From JAGXFP01 sp039714535 (GTDB taxonomy: Bacteria; Desulfobacterota; Desulfobulbia; Desulfobulbales; JAGXFP01), in the NCBI GenBank assembly GCA_039714535.1, contig JBDLJC010000056.1:1-22734 (forward strand): a stretch of 22,734 nt of DNA. Reading direction: 5' to 3'. Below are positions 21,919-22,734 of this stretch, piece after piece (position 1 is the first letter of the stretch; each line of letters opens with the position of its first letter). Below the pieces are notes generated by a model. It worked only from the letters and a program-made list of their open reading frames with translations. It was not told the DNA's origin and did no database searches. Both the position numbers and the translations under genes were made by a program.

Positions 21919-22347
21919 ATGGCAAAAATAATTTCACTAAACGTCAGTAAGACGACCGGCACCGACAAGGAACAGGTCGCTTCGGTTATAGTAAAACCTG
22001 AGCACGGCATTATCGGTGACGCCCATGCCCGAGATTGGCACCGGCAGATAAGCCTGCTGGCCCAGGAAAGCATTGCGAAGATGGCCGCAGACCACCCGGA
22101 CCTGCAGCCCGGCTCTTTTGCGGAAAACATCACCACCGAGGGCTTAGACCTGCCTAAACTCCCGATCGGCACCAGATTAAAAATCGGCGAAGTGGAACTG
22201 GAGATCACCCAGATCGGCAAGAAGTGTCACAGCAAGTGTAAAATCCATGAACGGGCAGGGAGTTGCATTATGCCCAAGGAAGGCATCTTCGCCAAGGTTC
22301 TGACCAGCGGCACTCTCAACGCCGGTGTTGAAATCGTTGTCATCTAG
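21919..22347 (+). CDS. MOSC-domain protein
   Basis: The 142-residue protein is a stand-alone MOSC domain. GIIGDAHARDWHRQISLL (residues 30-47), PGSFAENITTEGLDL (64-78) and GTRLKIGEVELEITQIGKKCH (84-104) are the typical segments, with Cys103 at the conserved MOSC cysteine position; further cysteines 107 and 116 lie in KCKIHERAGSCIMPKEG. MOSC domains bind the molybdenum cofactor or transfer sulfur to it. The small form is common in anaerobes beside molybdoenzyme or moa genes, but none is seen here. Its placement behind cysK suits a sulfur-trafficking role, which is inference. ATG 21919 has only an A-rich leader and no clear ribosome binding site. Confidence 0.88.
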   Translation: MAKIISLNVSKTTGTDKEQVASVIVKPEHGIIGDAHARDWHRQISLLAQESIAKMAADHPDLQPGSFAENITTEGLDLPKLPIGTRLKIGEVELEITQIGKKCHSKCKIHERAGSCIMPKEGIFAKVLTSGTLNAGVEIVVI

Positions 22348-22641
22348 CAACCACCGGCGTCCACAGCCAAGACCTCAGTCAGATTGGATGTTTACCCCGG
22401 CAGGCCAATTCTTTATCTGATTACCACCAAATTCAGGGTGGTTTGCCGACATCACTTAACTTCTTGATTTATTGACCAAACAATCAAGATTGTCACATTC
22501 GTTCGAGATGACATACTTTTTTTCTTGTCCACAATAAGGGGCCGCCGTCCAGCTACTTATTAAGTGTTTTGACGACTGTATTCTTTGGAGCGGCTCCCAA
22601 CTGATCCGACGCCCTAGCGGTCCCTCTTAATTGCATTGATA
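22348..22641. other. Non-coding stretch after the MOSC gene
   Basis: About 290 bases have no gene that I can support. ACCACC (22423-22428) and GGTGGT (22437-22442) could form a hairpin, but no T run follows. A 27-codon ATG frame on the minus strand (22636-22553) has no well-placed ribosome binding site and is probably chance. The stretch becomes AT-rich towards the nested repeats at the window edge. Confidence 0.4.
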
Positions 22642-22729
22642 ATAGTGAAGGCCTCCTTAATCATTCTGGACCCATTCCAGTATGATGAGAGTTAGACCAA
22701 TAACCTCAACAAAAGGAGACCTTCACTAT
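22642..22729 (+). promoter_or_regulatory. Inverted repeat burying the ribosome binding site of the edge gene
   Basis: ATAGTGAAGGCCTCCTT (22642-22658) and AAGGAGACCTTCACTAT (22713-22729) are complementary at 16 of 17 positions. The right arm contains the AGGAG ribosome binding site and the first two bases of the ATG at 22728. In a transcript that includes both arms, the stem would hide the start of translation. The 54-base loop holds a second palindrome. Confidence 0.6.
22660..22686. repeat. Inner palindrome nested in the edge inverted repeat
   Basis: ATCAT (22660-22664) pairs with ATGAT (22682-22686) and, after one T-T mismatch, CTGGA (22666-22670) pairs with TCCAG (22676-22680) around CCCAT. 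This is a ten-pair hairpin of the size seen at REP or IS200/IS605 ends. Confidence 0.6.
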
Positions 22730-22734
22730 GAGAT
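22728..22734 (+). CDS. Start of a gene cut by the window edge, possibly an IS200/RAYT-type transposase
   Basis: ATG 22728 follows AAAAGGAG at nine-base spacing, and only Met-Arg plus one base are visible. Identity cannot be read from two codons. The nested inverted repeats just upstream, the outer one hiding the ribosome binding site, resemble the leader of IS200-family and REP-associated Y1 transposase genes, many of which begin Met-Arg-Tyr or similar. This is a hypothesis only. Confidence 0.35.

Noticed and set aside
22423..22442. ACCACC/GGTGGT hairpin as terminator of the MOSC gene
   Set aside because: It lies about 75 bases past the stop codon, has an eight-base loop and no T run.

Overview
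The window looks like chromosome of a deltaproteobacterium (Desulfobacterota, possibly Desulfobulbales-like). This is inferred from gene content and protein style only: asnS, clpB, rnc, a cmoA-cmoB pair, and a direct-sulfhydrylation methionine set (metY-metX-metW) next to cysE-cysK, as expected in an organism living with sulfide. Most of the window is moderately GC-rich housekeeping DNA. Three stretches are visibly AT-rich and read as accessory: about 1-1750, about 6380-7860, and the right edge.

Left part (1-2700). An ORF of unknown origin is followed by a restriction-like PD-(D/E)XK protein gene. That gene overlaps a UDG-superfamily DNA-deoxyinosine (hypoxanthine) glycosylase gene, and a MutT-type Nudix hydrolase follows on the same strand. 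A secreted monoheme cytochrome c is encoded on the other strand. Middle left (2700-7860): a TraB/PrgY-family membrane protein, then yhbY and cmoA-cmoB (a ribosome and tRNA wobble-modification group), then two AT-rich envelope genes (an outer-membrane-like protein and a YceK-like lipoprotein) and about 0.5 kb without a convincing gene.

Centre (7860-16000). On the minus strand are an Elp3/YhcC-like radical SAM gene coupled to rnc, an isochorismatase-fold hydrolase, a PilZ protein with a putative metal-binding N-terminus, a C_GCAxxG_C_C-family protein and clpB. On the plus strand are tRNA-Cys(GCA), with its own promoter and a strong terminator, and asnS.

Right part (16000-22350). A small HTH protein with eight cysteines sits downstream of a symmetric operator-like repeat. 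It is followed on the same strand by metY, metX, metW, cysE, cysK and a MOSC-domain gene. Together these activate homoserine and serine (MetX, CysE) and capture sulfide into homocysteine and cysteine (MetY, CysK). The last 90 bases hold nested inverted repeats that would bury the ribosome binding site of a gene starting at the window edge, an arrangement known from IS200-type transposase genes.

The most promising candidate for an undescribed system is the nuclease-glycosylase(-Nudix) cluster at the left end. The next most notable points are the attenuated start at the right edge, the HTH-Cys8 regulator with its operator, and an RNase III whose usual metal-binding Asp is replaced by Cys.
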